Source: Sphingomonas rhizophila
Lineage (GTDB): Bacteria > Pseudomonadota > Alphaproteobacteria > Sphingomonadales > Sphingomonadaceae
DNA length: 64,000 nucleotides
Reading direction: 5' to 3'
NCBI RefSeq assembly: GCF_014396585.1
Contig: NZ_CP060717.1
Span: forward strand, 434,001-498,000
Positions 9,496-17,904 of the stretch are shown here, piece by piece (within the stretch, counting starts at the first letter, position 1; each line of letters begins with the position of its first letter). The position numbers and the translations under genes are program-made. Below the pieces are notes generated by a model. It ran no database searches, was not told the origin of the DNA, and saw only the letters and a list, made by a program, of their open reading frames with translations.

Positions 9496-10535
9496 CGGTC
9501 GAGCAACAGTCCGGCGCAGGTGAAACCCGGTCCGAAGGCGGTCATCATCGTCCGTCCGGGCAGGCCCCGCGCGATGAGGTTCTCAAGCACGAACAGCACG
9601 GTCGGCGCGCTCATGTTGCCGAAGTCGCGCAGCACCGCGCGTTCCACGTCCAGCGCCTGCGGTTCGAGCGTCAGCGCGGTCTCGATCGCATCGATCACCT
9701 TGATCCCGCCAGGGTGGCAGCAGAAGCGGTAGATGTCGGTCCGCGTTCGCCCGTTTGCGGCAAGGATACCGTCGACGGCGACGGCCAACTCGGCCTCGAT
9801 GAACGGCGGAATGGCCCGGTCGAAGACGACGCCGAGGCCGGGGTCCTCGACCCGCCAGCCCATGATGCCCAGCGTGTCCGGCCACAGCTTCTCCCCCGCG
9901 CCGGCGATGGTGGCGATGCCGTCGCCCGCGGTGGACACGATCGCGGCGGCCGCCCCGTCGCCGAACAGCGCGGTGGCGACGATGGCCGCCGGGTCGTCGC
10001 TGTCGAGGCGGATCGAGATCGAGCAGGTCTCGATAGTGACGAACAACCATCGAGTGCCCGGCTCCGCCGCCGCCAGCCGGGCGGCGGTGGCAAGGCCCGA
10101 CACGCCGCCTGCGCAGCCCAGGCCGAAGACCGGCACTCGCCGGACGTCCGGACGAAGCCCGATCGCCGGCCCGTTGCGCGCCTCCAGGCTGGGTGTCGCG
10201 ATTCCGGTGGTCGATACGGTCACGATCCCGTCGATGTCGGTCGGCTGTAGCCCGGCCCCGGAGATCGCCTTCGTTGCCGCGTCGATAAACAGCGTGTCGG
10301 CCGCGTCGAGGAAGACCCGGTTGCGCTCCCCCCAGCCGTGTTGCTCGCGGTACCAGTCGACCGGCGCGACGATATGTCGCTGGTCGATGCCGGCATTGTC
10401 GAACACGCCCGCCAGCCGGTCGAACAATAGCTTGCGTCCGCCGAACAGCTCGCGACCAAGCCGCTTGGCGTCGGCTTGGGAAATGATCGTCGGCGGCACC
10501 GCGGTGGCGACCGACAGCAGGCGGGTGGATTGCAA
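9492..10535 (-). CDS. Type III polyketide synthase (chalcone synthase-like)
   Basis: A homodimeric thiolase-fold enzyme that extends an acyl-CoA starter with malonyl-CoA to make pyrones or resorcinols. With the TTG start at 10533-10535 (GAAGG eight bases upstream) it has 347 residues. The catalytic triad is visible: C141 in GLGCAGG, H274 in FCCHPGG and N307 in GNMSAP; FGPGFT near the C-terminus also fits. The frame stays open far upstream, but that part is antisense to the divergent dehydrogenase gene. Starter preference cannot be read from the sequence; bacterial homologues with an ICMT-like partner make alkylpyrones or alkylresorcinols. Confidence 0.9.
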   Translation of the reverse strand: MQSTRLLSVATAVPPTIISQADAKRLGRELFGGRKLLFDRLAGVFDNAGIDQRHIVAPVDWYREQHGWGERNRVFLDAADTLFIDAATKAISGAGLQPTDIDGIVTVSTTGIATPSLEARNGPAIGLRPDVRRVPVFGLGCAGGVSGLATAARLAAAEPGTRWLFVTIETCSISIRLDSDDPAAIVATALFGDGAAAAIVSTAGDGIATIAGAGEKLWPDTLGIMGWRVEDPGLGVVFDRAIPPFIEAELAVAVDGILAANGRTRTDIYRFCCHPGGIKVIDAIETALTLEPQALDVERAVLRDFGNMSAPTVLFVLENLIARGLPGRTMMTAFGPGFTCAGLLLDR

Positions 10536-10610
10536 GGCGCGGACCTTCGCTTGATCGTCAGGCAGCGAATCTGCCGCTTGGACATTGTTACGCGCGACGG
10601 AGGAAAAAGG

Positions 10611-11747
10611 ATGCGGAATCGATTGCTTCAACCGCTGCTGGCAACGGCGATGGTCCTGGGTGCCTGCCAGGCGTCGCCCGATGCCAGCTCGGCCGCACCC
10701 GCCTCGGCATCGAAGCCGTTCGAAGCGCGTGAGGTGGCTTCGTTCGGCACTCCCTGGGCCATGCAGTTCCTGCCCGGTCGCGGAAACCAGGCGCTGGTGA
10801 CCGAAAAGGACGGCAAATTGTGGCTGGTCGACGCCGGCAGTGGCCAGCGCAAGGAAGTGACCGGCATCCCGGCGCCGTACGTCGCCGGTCAGGGCGGACT
10901 TGGCGATGTCATCGTCCACCCCGACTTCGCCAATAACCGGCGCGTCTACCTGACGTGGGTCGAAGCCGGCCCGAACGGCACCAGCGGCGCGGCGATGGGC
11001 TATGGCCAGCTGGTCGACACCGGTGGCACGATGAGCCTCATGGATTTCAGGACCGTCTGGCGCCAGAACCCGAAGGTCGAAGGCAACGGCCATTTCTCGC
11101 ATCGCATGGCGTTCGGCCCCGACGGCTTCCTCTACCTGACGTCCGGTGAACGGCAGAAGTTCGAGCCTGCGCAGGACCTGTCCGGCAACCTGGGCAAGGT
11201 CCTTCGCCTGACCGCCGAGGGGCAGCCCGCGCCCGGCAATCCCTTCGCTTCGCGCGGCAGGGTCAGCGCGGAAATCTGGAGCTACGGCCACCGCAACCTG
11301 CTTGGGCTGGCGTTCGACGCCCAGGGTCGCCTGTGGGAAAGCGAGATGGGCCCGGAGGGCGGCGACGAGGTCAACCTGATCGCGGCGGGCAAGAACTACG
11401 GCTATCCGCGCGCGTCGAATGGCAGCCATTATGGCGGCAAGGACATTCCCGACCATAAGCCGGGCGACGGATTCGAAGCGCCCAAGGTGTGGTGGACTCC
11501 GTCGATTTCCCCGGGTTCATTGATGATCGTTCGCGGCGACAAATATCCGGGGTGGAACGGCGATGCGCTGGTCGGCGCGCTGTCGGGCGAGGCGCTGATC
11601 CGCGTCGACCTCGACGGCGACAAGGCGGCCAAGGCGGACGAGTGGCCGATGGGCGGGCGGATCCGCGAGGTCGAGGAAGCGCCCGACGGCACGATCTATT
11701 TGCTGGAGGACAAGGGGCGCCTGCTGCGCCTCGACCCGGTCAAGTAG
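10611..11747 (+). CDS. Secreted PQQ-dependent sugar dehydrogenase-like lipoprotein
   Basis: A 378-residue beta-propeller protein of the glucose/sorbosone dehydrogenase (GSDH) family, which oxidises sugars in the periplasm with PQQ. Residues 1-18 form a lipoprotein signal ending in the lipobox LGAC. Family segments include GQGGLGDVIVHPDF, WSYGHRNLLGLAFD (PQQ-site His) and WESEMGPEGGDEVN. The start at 10611 follows GGAGG by seven bases. It diverges from the polyketide synthase across only 75 bases. The electron acceptor and sugar are unknown. Confidence 0.9.
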   Translation: MRNRLLQPLLATAMVLGACQASPDASSAAPASASKPFEAREVASFGTPWAMQFLPGRGNQALVTEKDGKLWLVDAGSGQRKEVTGIPAPYVAGQGGLGDVIVHPDFANNRRVYLTWVEAGPNGTSGAAMGYGQLVDTGGTMSLMDFRTVWRQNPKVEGNGHFSHRMAFGPDGFLYLTSGERQKFEPAQDLSGNLGKVLRLTAEGQPAPGNPFASRGRVSAEIWSYGHRNLLGLAFDAQGRLWESEMGPEGGDEVNLIAAGKNYGYPRASNGSHYGGKDIPDHKPGDGFEAPKVWWTPSISPGSLMIVRGDKYPGWNGDALVGALSGEALIRVDLDGDKAAKADEWPMGGRIREVEEAPDGTIYLLEDKGRLLRLDPVK

Positions 11748-11757
11748 ACGCGCGAGG

Positions 11758-11786
11758 ATGTCCGCTTTCGATCCATAGCGGACGTT
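11758..11786. repeat. Palindromic element, copy 1
   Basis: A 9-bp stem (GTCCGCT paired with AGCGGAC, extended by two pairs, one a G-T wobble) around a 10-base loop lies 11 bases after the sugar dehydrogenase stop. A related sequence occurs at 12294-12322, on the other side of the next gene, with 22 of 29 positions identical. I recall very similar short palindromes as abundant dispersed repeats in sphingomonad genomes. It could also act as a transcription terminator, but no T run follows. Confidence 0.6.
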
Positions 11787-11837
11787 CAAGTTCGCATGTT
11801 ACGTTGTGTCGAGGATTTGGGGCCGAGGGGCTATACG

Positions 11838-12275
11838 ATGAGCAAGTGGGCTGTGGCGCTGGCAATCTCGGCGCTACTTTCGGGCTGTGCGTCCTTGCCG
11901 GACAAGCGGCAGGCGGGCGACACGCGGGCTGCCGAAGCGGAAATCAGACGTCTTGAGGAAGGCTGGACGACGGCGTTCAACAACCGGGATACCCGCTTCA
12001 TGAAGGATGTAATGGCTCCCGAATATGTGCTGTTCAGTGCGGGTGAACCCCAGGGTAGGAATGTCACCAACCGCGACGCTTGGATGCGGGTCTGGCTGCG
12101 CCAGGATTCGCTCCCTTACGAAGCCAAAGTTCTAGGCGTGGTGGTTGTCGGCGACACAGCGGTAGCGACTCTTGAGGCACGTTGGCGGCGAGAGTCATAC
12201 CTGACCGATACATGGGCGCGGCGACAGGGGCGCTGGCAACTTATCTTTCGCCATTCAGCGGCCCGACGCCGATAG
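11838..12275 (+). CDS. Small lipoprotein with SnoaL/DUF4440-like domain
   Basis: A 145-residue protein. Residues 1-17 are a lipoprotein signal with lipobox LSGC (C17). The rest matches the NTF2-like DUF4440 layout: an N-terminal helix with EEGWTTAFNNRDTRFMKDVMAPEY, then the strand pattern VVVVGDTAVATLEARW and a final GRWQLIFRHSA strand. Such domains bind small ligands or are non-catalytic; function here is unknown. The gene uses more A/T-rich codons than its neighbours and is bracketed by two copies of a palindromic element, which suggests it moved in as a unit, though this is inference. Confidence 0.8.
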   Translation: MSKWAVALAISALLSGCASLPDKRQAGDTRAAEAEIRRLEEGWTTAFNNRDTRFMKDVMAPEYVLFSAGEPQGRNVTNRDAWMRVWLRQDSLPYEAKVLGVVVVGDTAVATLEARWRRESYLTDTWARRQGRWQLIFRHSAARRR

Positions 12276-12293
12276 TCGCAGTGTAGCCTGCGA

Positions 12294-12322
12294 AGGTCCG
12301 CTTTCCACCCATTGCGGCCATC
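12294..12322. repeat. Palindromic element, copy 2 (imperfect)
   Basis: Shares the core TCCGCTTTC and CCAT with the element at 11758-11786. The stem here has a mismatch, so it is a degenerate copy. It lies between the stops of the convergent lipoprotein and trmB genes. Confidence 0.5.
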
Positions 12323-12354
12323 CTCGCACTCGATAGCGATATTGATCCGGCTCC

Positions 12355-13053
12355 CTAACGCCTCCGGTATCGAAGCGCGTAGGCGTCGCGGCCCTCGCGT
12401 TTGGCCTTTTGCTCGTATCGAGTCGCCGGCCATCCACCCGGGCGCTGCAGAAAATCCTTCGGCGTTTCCGCCAGCCAGTCGAACGCCTCGGTATGCCGCT
12501 GCATGACCATCAGCGTATGGGCGAGATAAACCGGATGGTCGGTGGCGATCCGGAATTCGCCGCCGGGCTTCATTTTCGACGCGATCAGTTCGATCGGCCC
12601 GTCGTTGGCCATGCGCCGCTTGGCATGGCGGGCCTTGGGCCAGGGATCGGGATGGAGCAGGTAGACGAACGACAGCGCGCCGTCCGGAATCCGCCGAAGC
12701 ACGTCCAGCGCGTCGCCCATCCACAGGCGGACATTGGTCAAGCGCTGGTCGCGAATATGTCCGAGCGCCTGCGCCACCCCGTTGAGGAACGGTTCGCAGC
12801 CGATGAAGCCATGGTCGGGCAGCATGTCGGCCCGGTAGGCAAGATGCTCGCCACCGCCGAAGCCGATCTCGAAATGCAGCGGCCGGTCCTCGCCGAACAG
12901 CCCGACCGCGGTCACCTCGCCATCGGCGGGCACGGAAATCGCCGGCAGCAATGTCTCGACCAGTTCGGCCTGTCCCTGGCGCAGCTTGTGGCCGCTCGAC
13001 CGGCCATACAGCCGGTTGAGAGTCGTCGGGTCCCCGGATTTGAATGCGGTCAT
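12355..13053 (-). CDS. trmB: tRNA (guanine-N7-)-methyltransferase TrmB
   Basis: Makes m7G46 in the variable loop of tRNA using SAM. The 232-residue product has the SAM-site motif FEIGFGGGEHL (about residues 56-66), the family block YLLHPDPWPKARHAKRR (about 126-142), and the C-terminal T-R-Y-E-Q-K-A motif that contacts tRNA. The ATG at 13053 gives the usual N-terminus; longer frames run into the divergent PAP2 gene. trmB commonly sits beside metK in alphaproteobacteria; here a PAP2 gene lies between them. Confidence 0.95.
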   Translation of the reverse strand: MTAFKSGDPTTLNRLYGRSSGHKLRQGQAELVETLLPAISVPADGEVTAVGLFGEDRPLHFEIGFGGGEHLAYRADMLPDHGFIGCEPFLNGVAQALGHIRDQRLTNVRLWMGDALDVLRRIPDGALSFVYLLHPDPWPKARHAKRRMANDGPIELIASKMKPGGEFRIATDHPVYLAHTLMVMQRHTEAFDWLAETPKDFLQRPGGWPATRYEQKAKREGRDAYALRYRRR

Positions 13054-13118
13054 GGGCGCGGCGGCTAGCGAATGCACCTGCCCGGCACAAGGTCGGCCGC
13101 ACGAGCGTTGAGGCATGC

Positions 13119-13700
13119 ATGGCTCGTCAACTCCATCCCGTTGAACGGCTCGATCTCGACCTGGCGAAGGCTTCGGCACTTCCCGAGGGCAGCGATGCGC
13201 AGCGCATCGCCAAGGGCATCGCCGGGGTGGGCGACCAGCCGCCGCTGATCCTGGCCTGCGGAGTGACGATCGCCGTCGGAACGCTGGCCCGGGACGAGCG
13301 GCTGGCGCGGACGGGCCTGCGGATGCTGGCGGCGCACGCCTTCAGCATCATGGGCAAGCTGATGGTCAAAGGCGTCGTCGACCGGACGCGCCCCGACGAG
13401 GCGTTGAAGCGGGGCCGCTACAAGCTGGAGGAGGGCGGAAGCGAGAGCGGCGAGCTTCGCTCGATGCCCTCGGGACATAGCGCCGGGACGGTCGCCGTGG
13501 CGATGGCCGCGGCCGTCGATTACCCCGCCGCGCGTCCGGCGCTGGCCACCGGGGCGGCGACCATCGTCGGCGCACAATTGCCCAGCCGCAACCATTTCCT
13601 GTCGGACACCGTTGCGGGCAGCATGATAGGCCTTGGCGCCGCGGCGCTCGCGGCGTGGCTCATCCCCGCCGAGCGGAAGGTCAGGCCAGCGCGGCCTTGA
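13119..13700 (+). CDS. PAP2 family phosphatase
   Basis: A 193-residue membrane phosphatase. The three parts of the PAP2 active site are visible: KGVVDRTRP (K-x6-RP), PSGH within [11 protein letters not shown], and SRNHFLSD (SR-x-x-H-x3-D type). Hydrophobic helices surround them. Substrates in the family are lipid phosphates, undecaprenyl or phosphatidylglycerol phosphates; which one applies here is unknown. The ATG at 13119 has GAGG a few bases upstream. Its last 20 bases overlap the convergent metK 3' end. Confidence 0.88.
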   Translation: MARQLHPVERLDLDLAKASALPEGSDAQRIAKGIAGVGDQPPLILACGVTIAVGTLARDERLARTGLRMLAAHAFSIMGKLMVKGVVDRTRPDEALKRGRYKLEEGGSESGELRSMPSGHSAGTVAVAMAAAVDYPAARPALATGAATIVGAQLPSRNHFLSDTVAGSMIGLGAAALAAWLIPAERKVRPARP

Positions 13701-14892
13701 GGTCATCGACCAGGTCGGTCTTTTCCCACGGGAAATAGTCACCCTCGGCATGGCGGCCAAAATGACCGTAGGCCGCGGTGCGCTGGTAGATCGGCTTGTT
13801 GAGGCCGAGGTGCGTGCGGATGCCGCGCGGCGTCAGGTTGCCGAGCTTGTCGATCCGTCCGATCGCCGCCTCGATGGCGTCGTCACCGACCGTTCCCGTG
13901 CCGTGCGTGTCGACGTAGAGGGACAGCGGCTTCGACACGCCGATCGCATAGGCCAGTTGGATCGTGCAGCGAGTGGCGAGGCCCGCGGCGACGATGTTCT
14001 TGGCAAGATAGCGGCTGATATAGGCGGCCGACCGGTCGACCTTGGTCGGGTCCTTGCCGCTGAACGCGCCGCCGCCGTGGGGCGCCGCCCCGCCATAGGT
14101 GTCGACGATGATCTTGCGCCCGGTGATCCCGGCGTCGCCGTCGGGTCCGCCGATCTCGAAGCTCCCGGTCGGGTTGATGTGGTACACAGTCTCGTTGCCG
14201 AGCAGGCTGGCGGGCAGCACGTCGGCCACGACCTGCTTCACATAGGCGTGAAGTTCAGCCTGCTTCTCGCCCTGGTCGTAGCCCGGCTTGTGCTGGGTCG
14301 ACACGACGATCGCGGTCGCCTTGGCCGGCTTGCCGTTCTCGAAGCGGAGCGTGACCTGGCTCTTGGCGTCCGGCTCCAGGAACGGCGCGGCGCCCGAATG
14401 GCGGTCGGCGGCCATCCGTTCGAGGATCTTGTGGCTGTAATCCAGCGTCGCGGGCATCAGGTCGGGCGTCTCGTCGCAGGCGAAGCCGAACATGATGCCC
14501 TGGTCACCCGCGCCCTCGTCCTTTTCGGCGCCGGCATCGACGCCCTGCGCGATGTGCGCCGACTGCGGGTGGAGGTGGTTGGCGAAGTCGAGGCGGTCCC
14601 AATGGAAGCCTTCCTGTTCGTAACCGATGCGCTTCACCGTCTCGCGCACGGTGCGCTCGATTTCCTCGCGCACGCCCTCGGCCCAGTTGCCGGCCTCGTC
14701 CATGATCCCCTTGCCGCGAATTTCGCCGGCCAGCACGACCCGGTTGGTCGTGGTCATCGTCTCGCACGCCACGCGCGCTTCGGGGTCCTTCGACAGGAAC
14801 AGGTCGACGATGGCGTCGCTGATCTGGTCGGCGACCTTGTCGGGATGGCCTTCCGAAACGGATTCGGACGTGAATAGATAGGCGCTGCGCAT
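13681..14892 (-). CDS. metK: S-adenosylmethionine synthetase
   Basis: Forms SAM from methionine and ATP. The 403-residue product begins with the ATP/Met-site block [21 protein letters not shown], carries the hexapeptide-like region [13 protein letters not shown], and has the P-loop-like [16 protein letters not shown]. The ATG at 14890-14892 is the family start; the frame stays open upstream but is antisense-like there. A perfect 5-bp hairpin (TCCGC/GCGGA, 14921-14934) and an AT-rich imperfect palindrome lie upstream. It follows lnt with only 62 bases between. Confidence 0.97.
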   Translation of the reverse strand: MRSAYLFTSESVSEGHPDKVADQISDAIVDLFLSKDPEARVACETMTTTNRVVLAGEIRGKGIMDEAGNWAEGVREEIERTVRETVKRIGYEQEGFHWDRLDFANHLHPQSAHIAQGVDAGAEKDEGAGDQGIMFGFACDETPDLMPATLDYSHKILERMAADRHSGAAPFLEPDAKSQVTLRFENGKPAKATAIVVSTQHKPGYDQGEKQAELHAYVKQVVADVLPASLLGNETVYHINPTGSFEIGGPDGDAGITGRKIIVDTYGGAAPHGGGAFSGKDPTKVDRSAAYISRYLAKNIVAAGLATRCTIQLAYAIGVSKPLSLYVDTHGTGTVGDDAIEAAIGRIDKLGNLTPRGIRTHLGLNKPIYQRTAAYGHFGRHAEGDYFPWEKTDLVDDLKAALA

Positions 14893-14940
14893 GGGCCGCT
14901 GGTTTCCTTGAGGCGTTGGGTCCGCTGACGCGGATTCAAG

Positions 14941-14960
14941 ATATAAAGATTCGCTTATGT
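14941..14960. promoter_or_regulatory. Candidate operator in the metK leader
   Basis: An AT-rich imperfect inverted repeat (ATATAAAGA, two bases, CGCTTATGT; five of nine positions pair) overlaps the lnt stop codon and lies 49 bases before metK. It stands out against the GC-rich background. I recall AT-rich repeats of the form ATATAAAG/CTTTATAT ahead of methionine-cycle genes in some alphaproteobacteria, recognised by an ArsR-type SAM/SAH-responsive repressor, but cannot check this. It could equally be part of the metK promoter. Confidence 0.35.
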
Positions 14961-16477
14961 CTGCCTGTAGCGATGGCCCGCGCCGGTGGCAATCGCCAGC
15001 GCGATCAGCAGGAAGCCGAGGGCGAGCGGGATGATATTTCCCCAACGGGCGAACGCCGTCACTCCTATCGCGGGGCGCGGCAGGGTAGCGCGGATGACAC
15101 CCGCCCGCTGCCATGGCAACGAAGCGTAAAGTTCGCCCGCCGGCCCGACCAGTGCGCTGATCCCCGTCGGGGTCGACCGGATCACCGGCAACGCTTCCTC
15201 GGCGGCGCGAAGCCGCGCCTGGGCCAGGTGCTGCGGCGGCCCCCAGCGCCCGAACCAGGCGTCATTGGACGGATTGAAAATGAGGTCGGGCCGCTGCGCA
15301 CGATCGACAACCTGGCCGGAGAATATGATCTCATAGCAGATTTGGAAGCCAATCCGGCCCCAGCCGTTGGGAAGGTCGATCGAGCGGGGACCGGGACCCG
15401 GCGCGAAATCGAGGTCGCCGGGGGCCAACCGCGACAGGCCGATCGCCGACAGGATCGGCCGCATCGGCAGATATTCGCCGTAAGGGACCAGGTGCGCCTT
15501 GTCATAGCGGCCGTAGCCCTGGCCGAGTGGGCCCATCACGAACACGCTGTTGGTTGCGCCGGTGACCCGCTGCCCGTCGTTCGACAGGAAGGCGAGCCCG
15601 CCGGTCAGCAACAGGTCGTCGTTGTTGAGCGTCCGCGTGGCTTCCGAGCGGACCTCGCTGACCACTTGCCCGGCCGCTTTCCGCCCGTCCTGCAGCGGAT
15701 CGGTGACCGCTGCCTCAGGCCAGAACACCAGTTCGGGCGTGACGGTCCGGCCGACGACCGACAGCCGCTCCAGCCGGCGCGCGGCCTCGTCCTCGAACCC
15801 TTCGCGCCATTTGTCCTGTTGGCCGATGTTGGGCTGGACGATGCGGACGGGCGGCATAGCGATCGGTCGCGGCGCCAGCGCCACGGACGGCAGAAAGGTA
15901 AGCAGCATCGGCACCGCCAGCAGCGCGGCGGTCGGCCGCACCTCGCGCCGGGCCGCCAGCCACAACGCGCCGCCGAGCAGGACGACCAGCGCCGACAGCC
16001 CGTAGGTGCCGATGAAGCGGCTGGCCTTCAGCAGGTCGGTATCGACCAGCACCACGCCGACCGGGTTCCAGGCGAAGCCGGTGAAGATGGTCGCGCGCAG
16101 CCATTCGGCGATCGCCCAGCCGCCGGCCAGCGCCAGCACCAGCGCGAGGCGCCGCCCTCTGCCGAAGCGCCACGCCAGCCCGACGGCAAGCATCGGATAA
16201 ACGGCGAGGTAGAGCGACAGCAGGACGACCGCGATCCACCCGAGCCAAGCCGGCATCGCCGCCTGGAAGGTGAAGGCGGTGGCGATCCAGTTCAGCCCGA
16301 CGCAGAACTGCCCGACCCCGAAGCCCCACCCGACCAGCAACGCGCTGCGCAGCCGAGGGCTCGGTCGGTCAGTTCGCATAGGGCCGCGAAGGCCAGGGGC
16401 ATCAACAGGCCGATGGCGAAGGGCTGGAAAGCAAAAGCGGACAGTGCGCCGGCGGCAAGCGCAATCAGGAACAGCAT
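14955..16477 (-). CDS. lnt: Apolipoprotein N-acyltransferase (frameshifted)
   Basis: Adds the third acyl chain to lipoproteins at the inner membrane. The N-terminus from the ATG at 16475-16477 is a run of transmembrane helices (begins [19 protein letters not shown]). After a G3 run at 16357-16359 the frame shifts, and one added base continues into [16 protein letters not shown]. The C-terminal nitrilase domain shows the triad: E in [11 protein letters not shown] in [16 protein letters not shown] in FQICYEIIF. The total is about 507 residues. It lies 42 bases after corC. Confidence 0.95.
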
Positions 16478-16519
16478 GGCAGCGGTCGCTAGCGGCTGGC
16501 GACGTTCGTGGGAAGGAGC

Positions 16520-17401
16520 CTATTCGTCCACGGTCTCGATCACCGGGGCGTGCAGGCGGAAACGGATCATCCGCCGCGCGTCGGCCTCGACGCACTCGAT
16601 CCGCCATCCCGACGGATGTTCGACCGACTCGCCCGGCGACAGGAGCCGCCCGGCGAGCAGGAAGGTCAGCCCGCCGATGGTGTCCACTTCGTCATCCTCG
16701 GCGACGAGCCGCGCGTCGATGTCGCGGGCGACCTCTTCCAGTTCGGCGCGCGCGTCCGCTTCCCACAGCCCGTCGTCGAGCAGTCGAAGGCCGGCAGCCT
16801 CCTGCTCGTCATGCTCGTCCTCGATCTCGCCGACGATTTCCTCGACCACGTCCTCAATCGTGACCAGGCCCTCGGTGCCGCCGAATTCATCGACGACGAT
16901 GGCCAGGTGGACGCGCTCGGTCCGCATCCGCGCCAGCAGGTCGAGGACGCCCATCGATTCCGGAACGAACAGCGGCACGCGAAGCAGGCCGTCGATCGAC
17001 CGGTCGCGGCTGGTGTCGACCTGCGCCTTGAACACGTCCTTGATGTGAATCATGCCGATCACTTCATCCAGGCTGTCGCCGGTGACCGGAAGGCGGCTGT
17101 GCTCGGCCTCGGCAAATGCCGCGACCAGCTCTTCGAAAGTCACGCTGCTCGGGATCGAGATGATGTCGCCGCGCGTCACCGCAATCTCTCCGGCGGTGCG
17201 GTCGCCGAAGTGCAGCAGGTTGCGCAGCATCTGCCGTTCCAGCACCGACAGGTCGCCGCGCTTGGGCGCCGCCGTCTCGGCCTCGTCGATCGCTTCCTCG
17301 ATCTGGTCGCGAAGCGTGGTGTCGTAATCCTCGCCGAAGATCAGCGCGCGCATTCCGCGCCACAGCCGCGAACCGCCGTCATCGTCGTTGCGGGTCGCCA
17401 T
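16520..17401 (-). CDS. CorC/HlyC-type CBS domain protein
   Basis: A 293-residue soluble member of the CorC/HlyC family without the membrane DUF21 domain. It has a CBS pair (about residues 75-195, including GMIHIKDVFKA and VVDEFGGTEGLVTIEDVVEEIVGEIEDEHD) and a C-terminal CorC_HlyC domain. Such proteins are linked to magnesium/cobalt efflux or envelope homeostasis. The start overlaps the ybeY stop by one base, and it is encoded in the conserved phoH-ybeY-corC-lnt order. Confidence 0.9.
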   Translation of the reverse strand: MATRNDDDGGSRLWRGMRALIFGEDYDTTLRDQIEEAIDEAETAAPKRGDLSVLERQMLRNLLHFGDRTAGEIAVTRGDIISIPSSVTFEELVAAFAEAEHSRLPVTGDSLDEVIGMIHIKDVFKAQVDTSRDRSIDGLLRVPLFVPESMGVLDLLARMRTERVHLAIVVDEFGGTEGLVTIEDVVEEIVGEIEDEHDEQEAAGLRLLDDGLWEADARAELEEVARDIDARLVAEDDEVDTIGGLTFLLAGRLLSPGESVEHPSGWRIECVEADARRMIRFRLHAPVIETVDE

Positions 17402-17904
17402 CAGCAGCGGTCTCCGTAGGGGTCTTCAATACCAAGGCGGGCGAGGGCGCGGACCTCGCGTGCCTCCATGTCCTCGGCCTCGGCGTCGTCGTGATGGTCA
17501 TAGCCGAGCAGGTGCAGCGTGCCGTGGACCATCAGGTGAGCGGCGTGCTTTTCGACCGGGATCGATTTCTCGGCGGCCTCGGCCAGGCACACGCCACGCG
17601 CCAGGATGATGTCGCCAAGCATCAGCTCGGGACCTTCGCCGGCGGTATCGGCAAGCTCGTCGGGCTCGCTCATCGGAAAGGACAGGACGTTGGTGGGCTT
17701 GTCCTTGCCGCGCCATTCGGCATTGAGGGCGCGCACTTCCTCGTCGCTGGTCAGGCGGATCGACAGCTCGACCTCGCGCGCCCCGCGGCCAAGCTGCGGG
17801 AAGGCACTTTCGGCGATGGCGGCTTCGGCGGCGGAGCGCGCAAGCGCGCCCCAGTCGCTACTGTCCCACTCCGGATCGGCGTCGATCGCGATATCCAGCA
17901 TCAT
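17401..17904 (-). CDS. ybeY: Endoribonuclease YbeY
   Basis: Single-strand-specific metallo-endoribonuclease for 16S rRNA 3'-end maturation and ribosome quality control. The 167-residue product carries the zinc motif H127-x3-H131-x5-H137 in HGTLHLLGYDH, and the upstream strand block LNAEWRGKDKPTNVLSFP. It overlaps the phoH stop by four bases and the corC start by one. Confidence 0.96.
   Translation of the reverse strand: MMLDIAIDADPEWDSSDWGALARSAAEAAIAESAFPQLGRGAREVELSIRLTSDEEVRALNAEWRGKDKPTNVLSFPMSEPDELADTAGEGPELMLGDIILARGVCLAEAAEKSIPVEKHAAHLMVHGTLHLLGYDHHDDAEAEDMEAREVRALARLGIEDPYGDRC

Noticed and set aside
10536..11456. N-terminal extension of the polyketide synthase frame
   Set aside because: The extra residues are antisense to the sugar dehydrogenase gene. 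The synthase fold is complete from the TTG at 10535.
14916..17048. 710-codon plus-strand frame opposite lnt and corC
   Set aside because: Arg/Pro/Gln-rich shadow frame opposite two conserved genes.
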